From contig CP136061.1 in the NCBI GenBank assembly GCA_032622095.1, positions 255,139,582-255,203,581 of the forward strand: 64,000 nucleotides of DNA, in the 5' to 3' direction. Of this stretch, positions 46,425-57,089 are shown piece by piece. The stretch is from Siphonodentalium dalli. Taxonomy: Eukaryota > Mollusca > Scaphopoda > Gadilida > Siphonodentaliidae. How positions within the stretch are numbered: position 1 is the first letter of the stretch; every line of letters starts with the position of its first letter. The notes under the pieces were generated by a model that saw only the letters and a program-made list of their open reading frames with translations, ran no database searches and had not been told where the DNA came from. The translations under genes and the position numbers were made by a program.

Positions 46425-46677
46425 ATGTTCAGGAGGTCCTTCCCTATAGAGAGACTCGAAAACTCATTGAGAAATATTGATCTAATATATAAGATAACAT
46501 TTTATTGATGTATTGCCACAGTATGACGTTTCGTATTGTGTATTTCTTGAATGAACATTCTTTGGGTTTAACAACGATTATGATGCGTTAAAGCTGGGAA
46601 ACACAATTCCCACCGACATCAGTGTGGTCACAGGGATGTGTAGCTAGAGGTTCCAGAATGTAGAGGGGAGTCCACAT
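46425..46677 (+). repeat. Dispersed repeat, pair of 43840-44115
   Basis: Second copy with GAGACTCGAAAACTCATTGA and AAGCTGGGAAACACAATTCC. The outer X element at 46687 lies at its right end. Confidence 0.75.
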
Positions 46678-46720
46678 AATGTCCAATAGATCATGTCACG
46701 AATCTCCACGCCCGTAGATA

Positions 46721-46974
46721 CAAGCCTTGAAATAGTGTGTCTGTCATTTGCAGAATGAGGTCCCCAGAGGGTGAATTTAGTGATGCTACCCTGCATAGCG
46801 GGCTAGCATCACCAAATTCTCCCTCTGGGGACCTCATTCTGCTGAGGTGTAAGCAGGATGAGGTCCCCATAGGGTGAATTTAGTGATGCTAACCCGCTAT
46901 GCGGGGTAGCATCACTAAATTCACCCTCTGGGGACCTCATTCTGCAAATGACAGGCACACTATTTCAAGGCTTG
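46721..46974. mobile_element. hAT-like MITE E2 nested in X
   Basis: CAAGCCTTGAAATAGTGTGT to CACACTATTTCAAGGCTTG, 254 bp. The flanking 8-bp repeats are CGTAGATA (46713-46720) and TGTAGATA (46975-46982), one transition apart. It splits the X terminal sequence CGCCCGTAGATATCA. Two inner palindromes are separated by GTGTAAGC. Confidence 0.88.
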
Positions 46975-47055
46975 TGTAGATATCAGTACATAACCTGGGG
47001 ACATTTTGAAGTTTTGACAGGGAATCTAATAAAGTCCAAAAAATAACGCGGGAAA

Positions 47056-48650
47056 TGTATATCTTAGTTATTACCTCCCTTTACCTTAATAATGTATATC
47101 TTAGTTATTACCTGTCCCTTTACCTTAATAATGTATATCTTAGTTATTACCTCCCTTTACCTTAATAATGTATATCTTAGTTATTACCTGTCCATTTACC
47201 TTAATAATGTATATCTTAGTTATTACCTGTCTCTTTACCTTGATAATGTATATCTTAGTTATTACCTGTCCCTTTACCTCATAATGTGTAACTTAGTTAT
47301 TACCTCCCTTTACCGTAATAATGTATTTCTTAGTTATTACCTGTCCCTTTACCTTAATAATGTGTAACTTAGTTATTACCTCCCTTTACCTTAATAATGA
47401 GTAACTTAGTTATTACCTCCCTTTACCTTAATAATGTATATCTTAGTTATTTTACCTCCCTTTACCTTAATAATGTATATCTTAGTTATTACCTCCCTTT
47501 ACCTTAATAATATATATCTTAGTTATTACCTGTCCCTTTACCTTAGTAATGTATTTCTTAGTTAGTACCTGTCCCTTTACCTTAATAATGTATATCTTAG
47601 TTATTACCTCCCTTTACCTTAATAATATATATCTTAGTTATTACCTCCCTTTACCTTAATAATATATATCTTAGTTATTACCTCCCTTTACCTTAATAAT
47701 ATATATCTTAGTTATTACCTGTCCCTTTACCTTAATAATGTATATCTTAGTTATTACCTCCCTTTACCTTAATAATATATATCTTAGTTATTACCTGTCC
47801 CTTTACCTTAGTAATGTATTTCTTAGTTATTACCTGTCCCTTTACCTTAATAATGTATTTCTTAGTTATTACCTCCCTTTACCTTAATAATGTATATCTT
47901 AGTTATTACCTCCATTTACCTTAATAATGTATATCTTAGTTATTACCTCCCGTTACCTTAATAATGTATATCTTAGTTATTACCTGTCCCTTTACCTTAA
48001 TAATGTATATCTTAGTTATTACCTCCCTTTACCTTAATAATGTATATCTTAGTTATTACCTCCCGTTACCTTAATAATGTATATATTAGTTATTACCTGT
48101 CCCTTTACCTTAATAATGTATATCTTAGTTATTACCTCCCTTTACCTTAATAATGTATTTCTTAGTTATTACCTGTCATTTTACCTTAATAATGTATATA
48201 TTAGTTATTACCTGTCCCTTTACCTTAATAATGTATATCTTAGTTATTACCTCCCTTTACCTTAATAATGTATATCTTAGTTATTACCTCCCTTTACCTT
48301 AATAATGTATATCTTAGTTATTACCTGTCCCTTTACCTTAATAATGTATATCTTAGTTATTACCTCCCTTTACCTTAATAATGTATTTCTTAGTTATTAC
48401 CTGTCATTTTACCTTAATAATGTATATATTAGTTATTACCTGTCCCTTTACCTTAATAATGTATTTCTTAGTTATTACCTGTCCCTTTACCTTAATAATG
48501 TATTTCTTAGTTATTACATGTCCCTTTACCTTAATAATGTATTTCTTAGTTATTACCTCCCTTTACCTTAATAATGTATATCTTAGTTATTACCTGTCAT
48601 TTTACCTTGATAATGTATATCTTAGTTATTACCTGTCCCTTTACCTTAAT
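47056..48650 (+). repeat. 37/39-bp tandem array inside MITE X
   Basis: About 42 units of TATATCTTAGTTATTACCTG + TCCCTTTACCTTAATAATG (39 bp) or the 37-bp form lacking TG. The unit matches the X interior (TTTCTTAGTTATTACCTGTT, CCTTAATAATGTACTTCAC as read from the inverse arm at 15700-15750). At both edges the array passes without a break into normal X sequence. The open frames here are by-products. Confidence 0.93.
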
Positions 48651-48789
48651 AATGAACTTCACTGTATAGTAGGTGAAGATCCCAACTCGATATTGCATGA
48701 GTTAAGTGACTTTATGAGCGATTTTGCTTTGCTTCATTTATAATTATGGAATTTCTCCTGGGTAATTAATTCAATGTTTATTGCAATAT

Positions 48790-49261
48790 TAGATCATGTC
48801 TAACGCCCGTAGAGATCCTATTCCACCAGTACAAAATCTTGGAACTTTTTTAAGTTTTGTCAGGTAACCTTATCCAGTCGAGAAAAAAAAATGCAGGGAA
48901 TATATTGGTTAGTCATTATCTGTTGCTGAATAATGTACTTCAATGTAGGTGAATGTCCAACTCAAAATTGCATGCTTTTCTATGACTTTTGTGACCCAAT
49001 ATCGCAAAAAAAAAAAAACATAATTGTGAGCGACGCATAGCAAAATCACTCTCAAGAGTCACTTAAATCGTGAAATTTCAAGTTGGGACCTTCACCTACA
49101 GTGACGTGCATGATTAAGGAACAGATAATAACTAAGAAATATATTCCCCGTATTATATTTTCGACTTTATAAGGTTCCCTGTCAAAAACTTCAAAAACTT
49201 CCAAGGTTTTTTTACTGGTGGAATACTATATCTACGGGCGTTATATTCATGGCATGATCTA
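48790..49261. mobile_element. Inner MITE X with perfect 9-bp target duplication
   Basis: The 472-bp element runs from TAGATCATGTCTAACGCCCG to CATGGCATGATCTA. TTGCAATAT flanks it on both sides (48781-48789 and 49262-49270). It is inserted in the interior of the outer X element, which resumes after it. Confidence 0.92.
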
Positions 49262-49517
49262 TTGCAATATAGGCTCACAAAAGTCACAGAAAATATGCCA
49301 TCTTGAAGCTCAAGACTTGAGCGGAGACCACCCCCTAATGGGAAGTAGATTATTGAGGAACAAGTACATGTATTGACAAATAAATATATTCCTTGCCTTG
49401 TTTGTTCAACGTTATAAATCTCCGTCAGAACATCAAAAAGTTCCCAGGTTTTGTACTGCATGGTGCAATATGATCTTTACGGGTGTTAGCCACAGTAGAG
49501 ATACATGACATTATCTA

Positions 49518-49853
49518 AATGTCCAACTGCACCCAAAGGGCAAAAACCAAATTCCTAACTTAAATGTGTCAATTTTTGGAAGCCAAACTAGGTGAAAATT
49601 ATAATTTTATATCTTCAAAGCAAGAGTGATGTAGAGGGGTGTCCACTTAATTGACAAATATTGAATTAACATAACAGAATATCATCTATTGATGTATTGC
49701 CCGCAGTATATAATGTTTCTTATGGTTTAATATCTAAGCATGTCATGTATTCATCAACCTACTGTATTTTGATCTTATGATTGTGACAAGAGATTGAAGA
49801 GAATGAATTACTTAGTTCAATTTGAGGCCGGGACATGATCCTAACATCATATA
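49518..49853. other. Partial dispersed repeat, otherwise nothing
   Basis: GTAGAGGGGTGTCCACTTAA and following sequence to about 49745 match the repeat at 43840-44115 in part. No gene is seen. Confidence 0.45.
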
Positions 49854-50066
49854 CAGTAATGCTCTAATTAATCGACCTCTTAACCAAAGCAGAATTATGG
49901 GTAACTTTTCAGGATTTAGTCGGAAATATGGCTTGTTGCCATTCATCGGAAAGCTCTCAGGGAGAGCTTTCCGATGAATGGCAACAAGCCATATTTCCGA
50001 CTAAATCCTGAAAAGTTACCCATAATTCTGCTTTGGTTAAGAGGTCGATTAATTAGATCATTACTG
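49854..50066. mobile_element. pogo-like palindromic MITE E6
   Basis: Same 213-bp length as the copy at 44688-44900. CAGTAATGCTCTAATTAATC and GATTAATTAGATCATTACTG ends with TA on both sides. The centre is CTCTCAGGGAGAG. Confidence 0.85.
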
Positions 50067-50765
50067 TACATCGTCGGTGAGATTCGAAGAGGTCGTAAAG
50101 TCAAAGTCAAAATTATTCAGGAGACAAAAAAAATGATTTCGACTTATTTTTTATCACACTTTGCAGATGTTGTGCTTGAATGTGCATGTACGCCTTTCAC
50201 ATAGGTTCTGTCAATGGGTGTTATATAAGGGGAATGCCTTTAAATTTTAATCCAATATCCATACTCAGATGGAAACCTCCTTTTCGATCTGGATTTTTCG
50301 CCAATCAGATTTACAAATTTTTGTCACAATCATGTCGAAAAATAAATCACACTTCTGATGGATATTGGGGTCACAGTTTAATATACCTGATGTAATCGAG
50401 TCCGCTGAATCTGAATCTGCAATAAAAAAATTGTGCCAAAACGACCTCTTCGAATCTCACAGTCAACATGTGATGCTTAAACAATTTCTATTCTAAATAC
50501 TTTTTGGTGAGTAACATGTTCAGATGAACAAACGACCCTATCTGAACATTTATGAATAGGACTACTTCTCCACTTGTATTCATATCTTTTCTTGTTTGTT
50601 GTTTATTTATATTTCCTGGACATCCCTCCAAACAGGGACATGATAGAGTGTCACCGTTGGGGCGGGGGGGGGGGGGTGTTCACCTTGGAATTTCCAACTG
50701 CAACTTAGGCCACATCATATTCACAAATTTGGGTAATTCCGTTTCCCAACTGTTCATACTACTGT
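50067..50765. other. No supported gene
   Basis: TTCGAAGAGGTCGT at 50085 recurs inverted as ACGACCTCTTCGAA at 50440, so 50080-50455 may be a further inverted-repeat element with ~20-bp ends (GTGAGATTCGAAGAGGTCGT). No gene recognised apart from the frame discussed with the 27-bp array. Confidence 0.45.
50080..50461. mobile_element. Possible MITE with GTGAGATTCGAAGAGGTCGT ends
   Basis: GTGAGATTCGAAGAGGTCGT near 50079 and its inverse ACGACCTCTTCGAATCTCAC near 50442 enclose about 380 bp. The outward flanks (CATCGTCG, AGTCAACA) show no clear duplication. It is seen once in this window. Confidence 0.55.
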
Positions 50766-50767
50766 TC

Positions 50768-51251
50768 CCTCCAGGGACCAGTGATAATGTGGGGCCTCCA
50801 GGGACCAGTGATAATGTGGGGCCTCCAGGGACCAGTGATAATGTGGGGCCTCCAGGGACCAGTGATAATGTGGGGCCTCCAGGGACCAGTGATAATGTTG
50901 GGCCTCCAGGGACCAGTGATAATGTGGGGCCTCCAGGGACCAGTGATAATGTTGGGCCTCCAGGGACCAGTGATAATGTTGGGCCTCCAGGGACCAGTGA
51001 TAATGTGGGGCCTCCAGGGACCAGTGATAATGTTGGGCCTCCAGGGACCAGTGATAATGTGGGGCCTCCAGGGACCAGTGATAATGTTGGGCCTCCAGGG
51101 ACCAGTGATAATGTGGGGCCTCCAGGGACCAGTGATAATGTTGGGCCTCCAGGGACCAGTGATAATGTTGGGCCTCCAGGGACCAGTGATAATGTTGGGC
51201 CTCCAGGGACCAGTGATAATGTTGGGCCTCCAGGGACCAGTGATAATGTGG
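50768..51251. repeat. 27-bp tandem array, 18 copies
   Basis: Units of CCAGGGACCAGTGATAATGT + GGGGCCT vary essentially at one position (GTGGGG/GTTGGG). In the + frame at 50552-51313 each unit encodes PGTSDNVGP and the variable base is silent (GTG/GTT, Val). That frame begins MNRTTSPLVFISFLVCC, which looks like a signal peptide. However, at least three other frames are also open across the array, so coding is unproven. Confidence 0.95.
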
Positions 51252-51620
51252 CCACTAGCCTGGAAGAGGAACAAAATACACTGATGGTTTGGCTCAGTAT
51301 GAGAACATTTTGAGATTTGAACATGAAAATTGCAAAACATAACATCTAGTGGTTTAACGCCAGGCGAATTCATTCACACCCCGATTTGTTTTTCGTAAAT
51401 TAACTAGCAGTTTTTTGGTTTGGCCCAGTGTGAGAAAATTTTTTAATCTGAAAATAAAAATTGCAAAATCCTTGCATCCAGACTGGCTTCAAGCCTTCCA
51501 ATTGTCAAACATTTCTGGAAATCTGACACCCACCCCCAAAGGTATGGCCATTTAAGCCTAAAATTAAAGGTAGTCAGTTCGATTTTACCCTTCCACGACT
51601 GGAGCTTCCTGAAATTTTGC
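51252..51620. other. No gene; short Z terminus
   Basis: TTTGGCYCAGTRTGAGAA-type sequence occurs twice (51288 and 51420). A fragment of Z, TAAAGGTAGTCAGTTCGATT, starts at 51565. Confidence 0.45.
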
Positions 51621-51830
51621 AAAAACCCTGTGCCAATAGTATTCTCTTATCAAAATGCAGTAGGTTGATGAATAAATGACATGCTTAGATATTAGCATAT
51701 ATTAGAGAATGCATTAGCCTAACAATATTTATCTTGACCTTGTAAGCATGTGCATTCGCATATATGGGAGACTTGCATATATAAGAGAATGCACTGGCAC
51801 AGGATCTTTAATGCTGCACCAGCGCTGCAC
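51621..51830. mobile_element. E1-core variant D
   Basis: GTGCCAATAGTATTCTCTTA ... GTGCATTCGCATATATGGGAGACTTGCATATATAAGAGAATGCACTGGCACAGG in pieces. The right side continues ATCTTTAATGCTGCACCAGC, which is the inverse of the left side of the copy at 58405-58494. The hairpins are decayed. Confidence 0.65.
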
Positions 51831-52334
51831 CCATCAAGAAAGGGGTAATGAATCACTAGAATTAGATTAGAGTGATACCTTAGATCTCCCCCTTCAAATT
51901 CAAAGAAGAAAATTCTCACTCTCAATCTCAGCATCAACGTATATTGTAGTATAGGTCGATGACCTAGAATTTTCACCCACCATTTCTAGGAACATAACAT
52001 TATAATGCTCGTAGAAAGGTTGTTCAGGTATTTAACAACCTATTTCGATAATGGTAATATTCAAAAGCAAATATTATTACGTGTATTTTGGAGCACAAAT
52101 ATCCAAGTGACTTTAAATTTTTTTAAGTGAAATATGAACAACACCAGATACTTATTTTTGAAATGCAAATTAAAAAGGAATCCCACAAAAATGATGTCTG
52201 CATAGAAGTATTTAACATATGTCCCCAGAACCGAACCAGCTGTCCAAATCAACAATTTTTACCAATGTGGGGCAGTATAAGAATGAATGACCTTTATCAT
52301 AAGTGATCTTTTTACTTCTCAGGTACAAAACAGA
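51831..52334. other. No recognisable feature
   Basis: AT-rich sequence; no gene or repeat recognised. Confidence 0.4.
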
Positions 52335-52540
52335 AGCAGGTAAGGCCACACAAAGTTGATAATCTGTTTCTCAGACACTTTTTTTTATCAAAGCAAGCAG
52401 GCAGGAAGGTTTCTAAATTTATTTTATTAGGGCCAAAAATTACTGGTAGGCAGGTTTTTATTTCCATATTTTATGACCATAATGTTCCGACAGGCAGGTT
52501 TTTATTTGTTTATCCCTGAATTGAATAACCAATGTTTTGG
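52335..52540 (+). repeat. Dispersed repeat, inverse of 54820-54940
   Basis: GGCCACACAAAGTTGATAAT and CTGTTTCTCAGACAC match the inverse of 54895-54930. CAGGCAGGTTTTTATTT recurs within the block. Boundaries are unclear. Confidence 0.5.
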
Positions 52541-53907
52541 ACTTACATCTGACTATTTGATTTGGTTTTAATAACAAATTTAATGTATTAAATGTAATAC
52601 TAGTCAGACTTGACTGGGCCATCTTCTATATGTACAATGTATACAATAAAAAACAAAAACATATAAACTTTTATAACAGTGATATAACGAATCAATTACT
52701 TTATTATTCTTTGTCACCGCTACTACTGTCACTTGGGAAGGTTCAACTTGTTGATAGTGCAACCTTGTATATAGGTATTCAATAGCTATGTTGTTATGTG
52801 TAACCCTGTTAATTAGGAAAAAAAATAAAATAATGCCTTGGAAAACATTGAATAGCACTCTCCATTAATCTCGGATAATAAGTAGTATGGAGTTCAACAG
52901 GTATAGAAATAATGTATTTTGTACAACACAGGTGAACATTACACCACCATGTTGCTGGAAACATAAAATAACAAAGGGTACGCATCTAAGATGCTTTGTT
53001 ATCCTCCTCCATATTTTCCACCCTTCTGATTGGCACTTATGCTGTCACGTGCCGGGCGACAAATCACACTGTCCCGGGAGACATTGTTTTTGTCGCCCGC
53101 CTGGTGTTATATTGCAAGAATATCTCCGAACACACACTGCAGTAACTCACCTATTTCACATCACTACGACGTACTAAAAAATCATAGATCTTATATACCC
53201 CATGGATTCGCAAAACACACCAGTTGTGGTGTTTGCTAATTTGCATATATTTAGTGAACACTAATATTCGAACTTTTAAGTTGATACTTTTATCGGACAA
53301 GCGTTATTATTTACTTTTTACATCGAAACATATCGGTGATTCAATTTGTTCATGTCGACATTATGATGCAAGATTGAAAGAGAGGCTCCCTTGAGGTTGG
53401 TTGGTTATAAATGTTCACTGGTAGACAACGTAATGCATACGAATGGTACTGTACGCTTATCCTCCGCGATGTCTGCAATGTGATCATAGAATTATTTTAT
53501 GTGAGGATCGCCATTAACACTGACACGTATGAATGTACATTAATGAAATTGACAACTTCCCAATAGCTTTCGGGGAAGTCCGTTATGAAATGAACATCGC
53601 GAGTAAATTGCGCACACAAGACGACATTGAATATGTCACATTGCAGAAGACGAGAACACACCTATGTGGCTTATTGGTTTACATTGCATGGACGGATATT
53701 GACGATTTGACCACCAAAATGATCGTAAATAAACGCGGATTACCAAACGCTTAACAACTTGACTATCGTTTATGGAACAGAAATCCTATGGGACGATAAA
53801 AAGTTACTGAAAATATACATAATCGGGAAAGAAAGCACTCGTGACTCAGTGCAACATCGTACGTGTGGATGGCAAGGATATTTTCTGTGGTATAATCGGA
53901 TAACAAA
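52541..53907. other. No supported gene; one weak frame
   Basis: GGGCGACAAATCACACTGTC at 53046 and GACATTGTTTTTGTCGCCCG at 53082 form a short relic of the palindrome family at 53908-54057. A 73-codon frame at 53533-53754 (e.g. NIASKLRTQDDIEYVTLQKT) has protein-like composition but no motif I recognise. Confidence 0.4.
53533..53754 (+). CDS. Unassigned 73-codon open frame, weak candidate
   Basis: The frame starts at the ATG at 53533 and stops at 53752-53754. Residues such as GEVRYEMNIASKLRTQDDI and LCGLLVYIAWTDIDDLTTK are free of simple repeats and look more protein-like than other short frames here. I recognise no domain, splice site context or neighbour that supports it. It may be a decayed exon or a fragment of an unrecognised element. 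Confidence 0.15.
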   Translation: MYINEIDNFPIAFGEVRYEMNIASKLRTQDDIEYVTLQKTRTHLCGLLVYIAWTDIDDLTTKMIVNKRGLPNA

Positions 53908-54057
53908 ACAGTTGTTGCCCTTCTTCTCGGGAGACATTGAGATTTGTCACCCGCTCGAGAACGGAATGTCTCCCTCGGAGCTTCGCTCCTCGGGAGACAT
54001 TCCGTTCTCGAGCGGGTGACAAATCTCAATGTCTCCCTCGACAACGGGCGACAACTG
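53908..54057. mobile_element. Palindromic element E7
   Basis: An inverted repeat of about 150 bp: CAGTTGTTGCCCTTCTTCTC at the left and GGGCGACAACTG at the right, with arms containing GGGAGACATTGAGATTTGTC and CCGCTCGAGAACGGAATGTC. The centre is a CGGAGCTTCGCTCCTCG hairpin. A relic lies at 53046-53101. It is non-coding. Confidence 0.8.
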
Positions 54058-54124
54058 TATAATGTCAAGTTTATTGGCAGTCGAAAAAAACTTCTGCCAA
54101 TAACTTGGCAATAAGGCCCACACA

Positions 54125-54560
54125 AGGCCCAAAAAGTCGGACAAACCTGGTTTTCGAACTCATCCGAGATATTGTTGCAAGAGACTCATATATCAATTAT
54201 GGTTTGAATCAGTTAATATTTAATTGAGTTATCGCGCTAACAGTGAAAAACATGCTAAAAATAGACAAACTAAGGTCCATAACTCCGGGGAAAAATTTGG
54301 ACAAACCTGGTTTTAGAACTCGTCCGAGATATTGTTGCAAGAGAGTCATATATCAAATATGGTTTGAATCAGTTAATATTTTATTGAGTTATCGCGCTAA
54401 CAGTGAAAAAAATGATAAAAATAGACAAACTAAGGCCCATAACTCCGGGGAAAATATTCGGACAAACCTGGTTTTCAAACTCGTCCGAGATATTGTTGCA
54501 AGAGACTCATTATCAAATATGGTTGTAATCAGTTAATATTTGATTGAGTTATCGCGCTAA
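54125..54560 (+). repeat. ~161-bp tandem repeat, 2.7 copies
   Basis: GGACAAACCTGGTTTTCGAA-like starts occur at about 54140, 54300 and 54461. Each unit continues CCGAGATATTGTTGCAAGAG, ATATGGTTTGAATCAGTTAA and GAGTTATCGCGCTAACAG. It lies just upstream of a LINE-tail-like segment and may be part of the same 3' UTR. Confidence 0.85.
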
Positions 54561-54815
54561 CAGGCGATACAATTGCAAAAATGTCATCAAAGATGGATAA
54601 CTCTTGTCAAAAAGTTCGGATGTGACCCATTTTCTACAGGCAGTAAATAGTCATTGGGAGCAACTCACATACCAAATTTTTTTGGAATCCGTTCACAAAT
54701 GTCAAAATTATAAGGCATTCTTTAGGTCCGCCCGCCGCCCGTCGTCAAACCATAAGTCGAGTTTTGAAAAACTAAAATAATTTAGTCGAGTTTTGAAAAA
54801 CTCGACTAAAAATTA
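54561..54815 (+). mobile_element. LINE 3' tail-like segment ending in a hairpin
   Basis: AACTCACATACCAAATTTTT and GTCCGCCCGCCGCCCGTCGT resemble 3' UTRs of invertebrate non-LTR elements. It ends with TTAGTCGAGTTTTGAAAAAC and CTCGACTAAA, a perfect terminal hairpin at 54782-54810 preceded by a half copy at 54764. Class inferred. Confidence 0.5.
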
Positions 54816-54819
54816 TGAC

Positions 54820-55226
54820 AGGCAGGATGAATTATACTTTTTTGTTGTTGTTGGTGATAAAACCACCCACTGGCGCTTATTTTAAGGGGGTGGCGGTGTC
54901 TGAGAAATAGATCATTAACTTTGTGTGGCCTAAAACAAACCCTTTGGCTCTCCATATCTGACCATCAAAACCTCCTATAATTAACTTTGTTCATCTTATT
55001 TTACAGATAGGTGTCAAAATTAATGGAGAATCTTTTAAGACTTTTTCAGAGCATGTCAGCTGTGAATAAGGATACACCCAATAATAACAAAACACAAGTT
55101 ATAACCAAGAATAATTTAATCCAAAAATACTCATGCCACTAAAGTTTAGGTTACCATTCAGGACTGATGAAGGGAGTTAAACAGTGAAAAGTCACACCAG
55201 ATGGAAATCTAGCATCAACACAAATA
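54820..55226. other. Partial dispersed repeat, otherwise nothing
   Basis: CTGAGAAATAGATCATTAAC and TTTGTGTGGCCT at 54900-54930 are the inverse of 52340-52378. No gene is seen. Confidence 0.4.
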
Positions 55227-55635
55227 TTAACCCTTTACCCAACAGTCGGGATTTTTTTACCCTGTGCCAATGCATTCTCTTATATATGCGAGTCGACCAT
55301 AGGTCGCCTCGCATATATAAGAGAATGCATTGGCTTAACACATTCAAAATTATAAAATTGTTAAAGAATGTAAGAAAAAATGGTAAAAAGTGTTAAAAAA
55401 AGATTTGTTTTAGGCCAATGCATTCTCTTATATATGCGAGGCGACCTATGGTCGACTCGCATATATAAGAGAATGCATTGGCACAGGGCATAACTGTAAC
55501 TATCACAATGTGGTCAAGGAGCCGGTTCCAATGATATCCATATTTGTATGGTTCTATTGAGACAGACCGAAGATAGTTTAGGCTGTTGAAGCTTTATTTG
55601 GCCGGTTGTGGCCGGTTTGTTGGGTAAAGGGTTAA
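55227..55635 (+). mobile_element. E1-B piggyBac-like MITE, complete
   Basis: TTAACCCTTTACCCAACA at the left and TGTTGGGTAAAGGGTTAA at the right, with TTAA on both sides. Both hairpins are present (55267-55332 and 55415-55481). The right third carries GTGGTCAAGGAGCCGGTTCC and CTGTTGAAGCTTTATTTGGC. This is the reference for the B form. Confidence 0.9.
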
Positions 55636-55689
55636 GGGGGAGGTCAAGTGACCAATTTGAATGGGGATTTCCATGCAAATATCCGGTTC

Positions 55690-55907
55690 ATCTCGATTAT
55701 GAAATTCATATTCTGCAAATTAGGGGATATAGAAATTGAACAGACAGGAAAAAAGCAACTAAAAACAATGTTAGTTTGAGACTATAGATATCGACACTTC
55801 CTAGAAGATGAAGCCTAAGAAGAATGAGGTCTGCTGTGTGGGATATCACTAAATTCACCCTCTGGGAACTCATTCTTCAAATGGCAGACACACTATTTGC
55901 AGGCTTG
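55690..55907. mobile_element. MITE E2, right part
   Basis: Central E2 sequence (ATTCTGCAAATTAGGGGATA) runs to the right terminus CACACTATTTGCAGGCTTG. The left terminus is missing beyond the neighbouring E1-B. Confidence 0.75.
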
Positions 55908-55954
55908 GTTGTTACCAATGGCCTGCAACCTGAAAAGACTCATCTTACTGAATA

Positions 55955-56116
55955 CAGTAATGCCCTAAGTAATCGACTCCTTAACCACAGCAGAATTATG
56001 GGTAACTTTTCAGGATTTAGTCGGAAATATGGCTTGTTGCCATTCATCGGAAAGCTCTCGGGCAACAAGCTATAATTCTGCTGTGGTTAAGGGGTCGATT
56101 ACTTAGGGCATTACTG
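55955..56116. mobile_element. pogo-like MITE E6, internally deleted
   Basis: CAGTAATGCCCTAAGTAATC to GGCATTACTG, 162 bp. The right arm has lost about 50 bp (GGGCAACAAGCTATAATTCT), leaving an asymmetric hairpin. Confidence 0.82.
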
Positions 56117-56591
56117 GAATCACGGAACTAAATGGTTTCCCATAGGCGACAGTGTTAACGTTTCAGCCAAATTCACTGAATTGAAGCCTGCAGGCCATAC
56201 CAGTAATGTATACCCAGCTAGATTGACACCAGTTGATCACGAAAATGCAAGAAAAAACATAGGTCATGTGTTTACTTTTTAAAATAAATCCTCAAGTGTA
56301 CGACAGGGCTATCCCACAGCCAAATTTGATCTGGAAAAACCCAGAACTACAGCAGCTAGTTAAATAAATTTCCCGCTCACAAATATCCATTCCCCCATTC
56401 ATTCGCCAGTTTAAGTTATTCAGATATTATGTACAAATCAAATAAACACGATGTCATCCTTTAATAACGTGTCGCATGTATCAGGTGAAGGTCATTCTTC
56501 AGTTACCTTCACCTTTAGCATTCCACGGTGTACTCGCTCCCCGACTCTAGAACACATTTAGCTCCCTGATTCCTACTGTATTTGTAATAAT
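56117..56591. other. No recognisable feature
   Basis: Unassigned sequence. GTGAAGGTCATTCTTCAGTTACCTTCAC is a small hairpin near 56487, written here as GTGAAGGT...ACCTTCAC. Confidence 0.4.
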
Positions 56592-56951
56592 TTAACCCTT
56601 TACCCAACAAACCGGCCAAATAAAGCTTCAACAGCCTAAAATATCTTGGGTCTGTCTCAATAAAACCATACAAATATGGATATCATTGGAACCGGCTCAT
56701 TGACCACATTGTGATGGTTATAGTTATGCCCTGTACCATAGGTCGCCTCGCATATATAAGAGAATGCATTGGCCTAAAAAAAATCTTTTTTTAACACTTT
56801 TTACCATTTTTTCTTACATTCTTTAACAATTTTATAATTTTTAATGTGTTAAGCCAATGCATTCTCTTATATATGCGAGGCGACCTATGGTCGACTCGCA
56901 TATATAAGAGAATGCATTGGCACAGGGCCCTTCTGTTGGGTAAAGGGTTAA
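56592..56951 (-). mobile_element. E1-B piggyBac-like MITE, one hairpin halved
   Basis: TTAACCCTTTACCCAACA and TGTTGGGTAAAGGGTTAA ends, opposite orientation to 55227. The hairpin at 56862-56928 is intact. The other one has lost its left arm (CCCTGTACCATAGGTCGCCT), leaving only one side of the palindrome. Confidence 0.88.
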
Positions 56952-57089
56952 GGGGTCGATTACTTAGGGCATTACTGTATTTCAGTCAGATGAGTCAACT
57001 GTACCAACTTGAAGATGGTCTATCTCTTCCTTGAACCAACTTTATAGAAATCCTAGTATAAATTATTAATATTGAGTCAGCTATCATGA

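Larger units (their letters stand above)
46687..49517. mobile_element. Outer MITE X, 2.83 kb, with nested insertions and an array
   Basis: Left end TAGATCATGTCACGAATCTC at 46687 and right end GACATTATCTA at 49517 are flanked by the perfect 9-bp duplication AATGTCCAA (46678-46686 and 49518-49526). Three additions explain its length: an E2 MITE (46721-46974), a 37/39-bp array (47056-48650) and a second X element (48790-49261). Without them the element is close to the normal ~460 bp. Confidence 0.88.
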
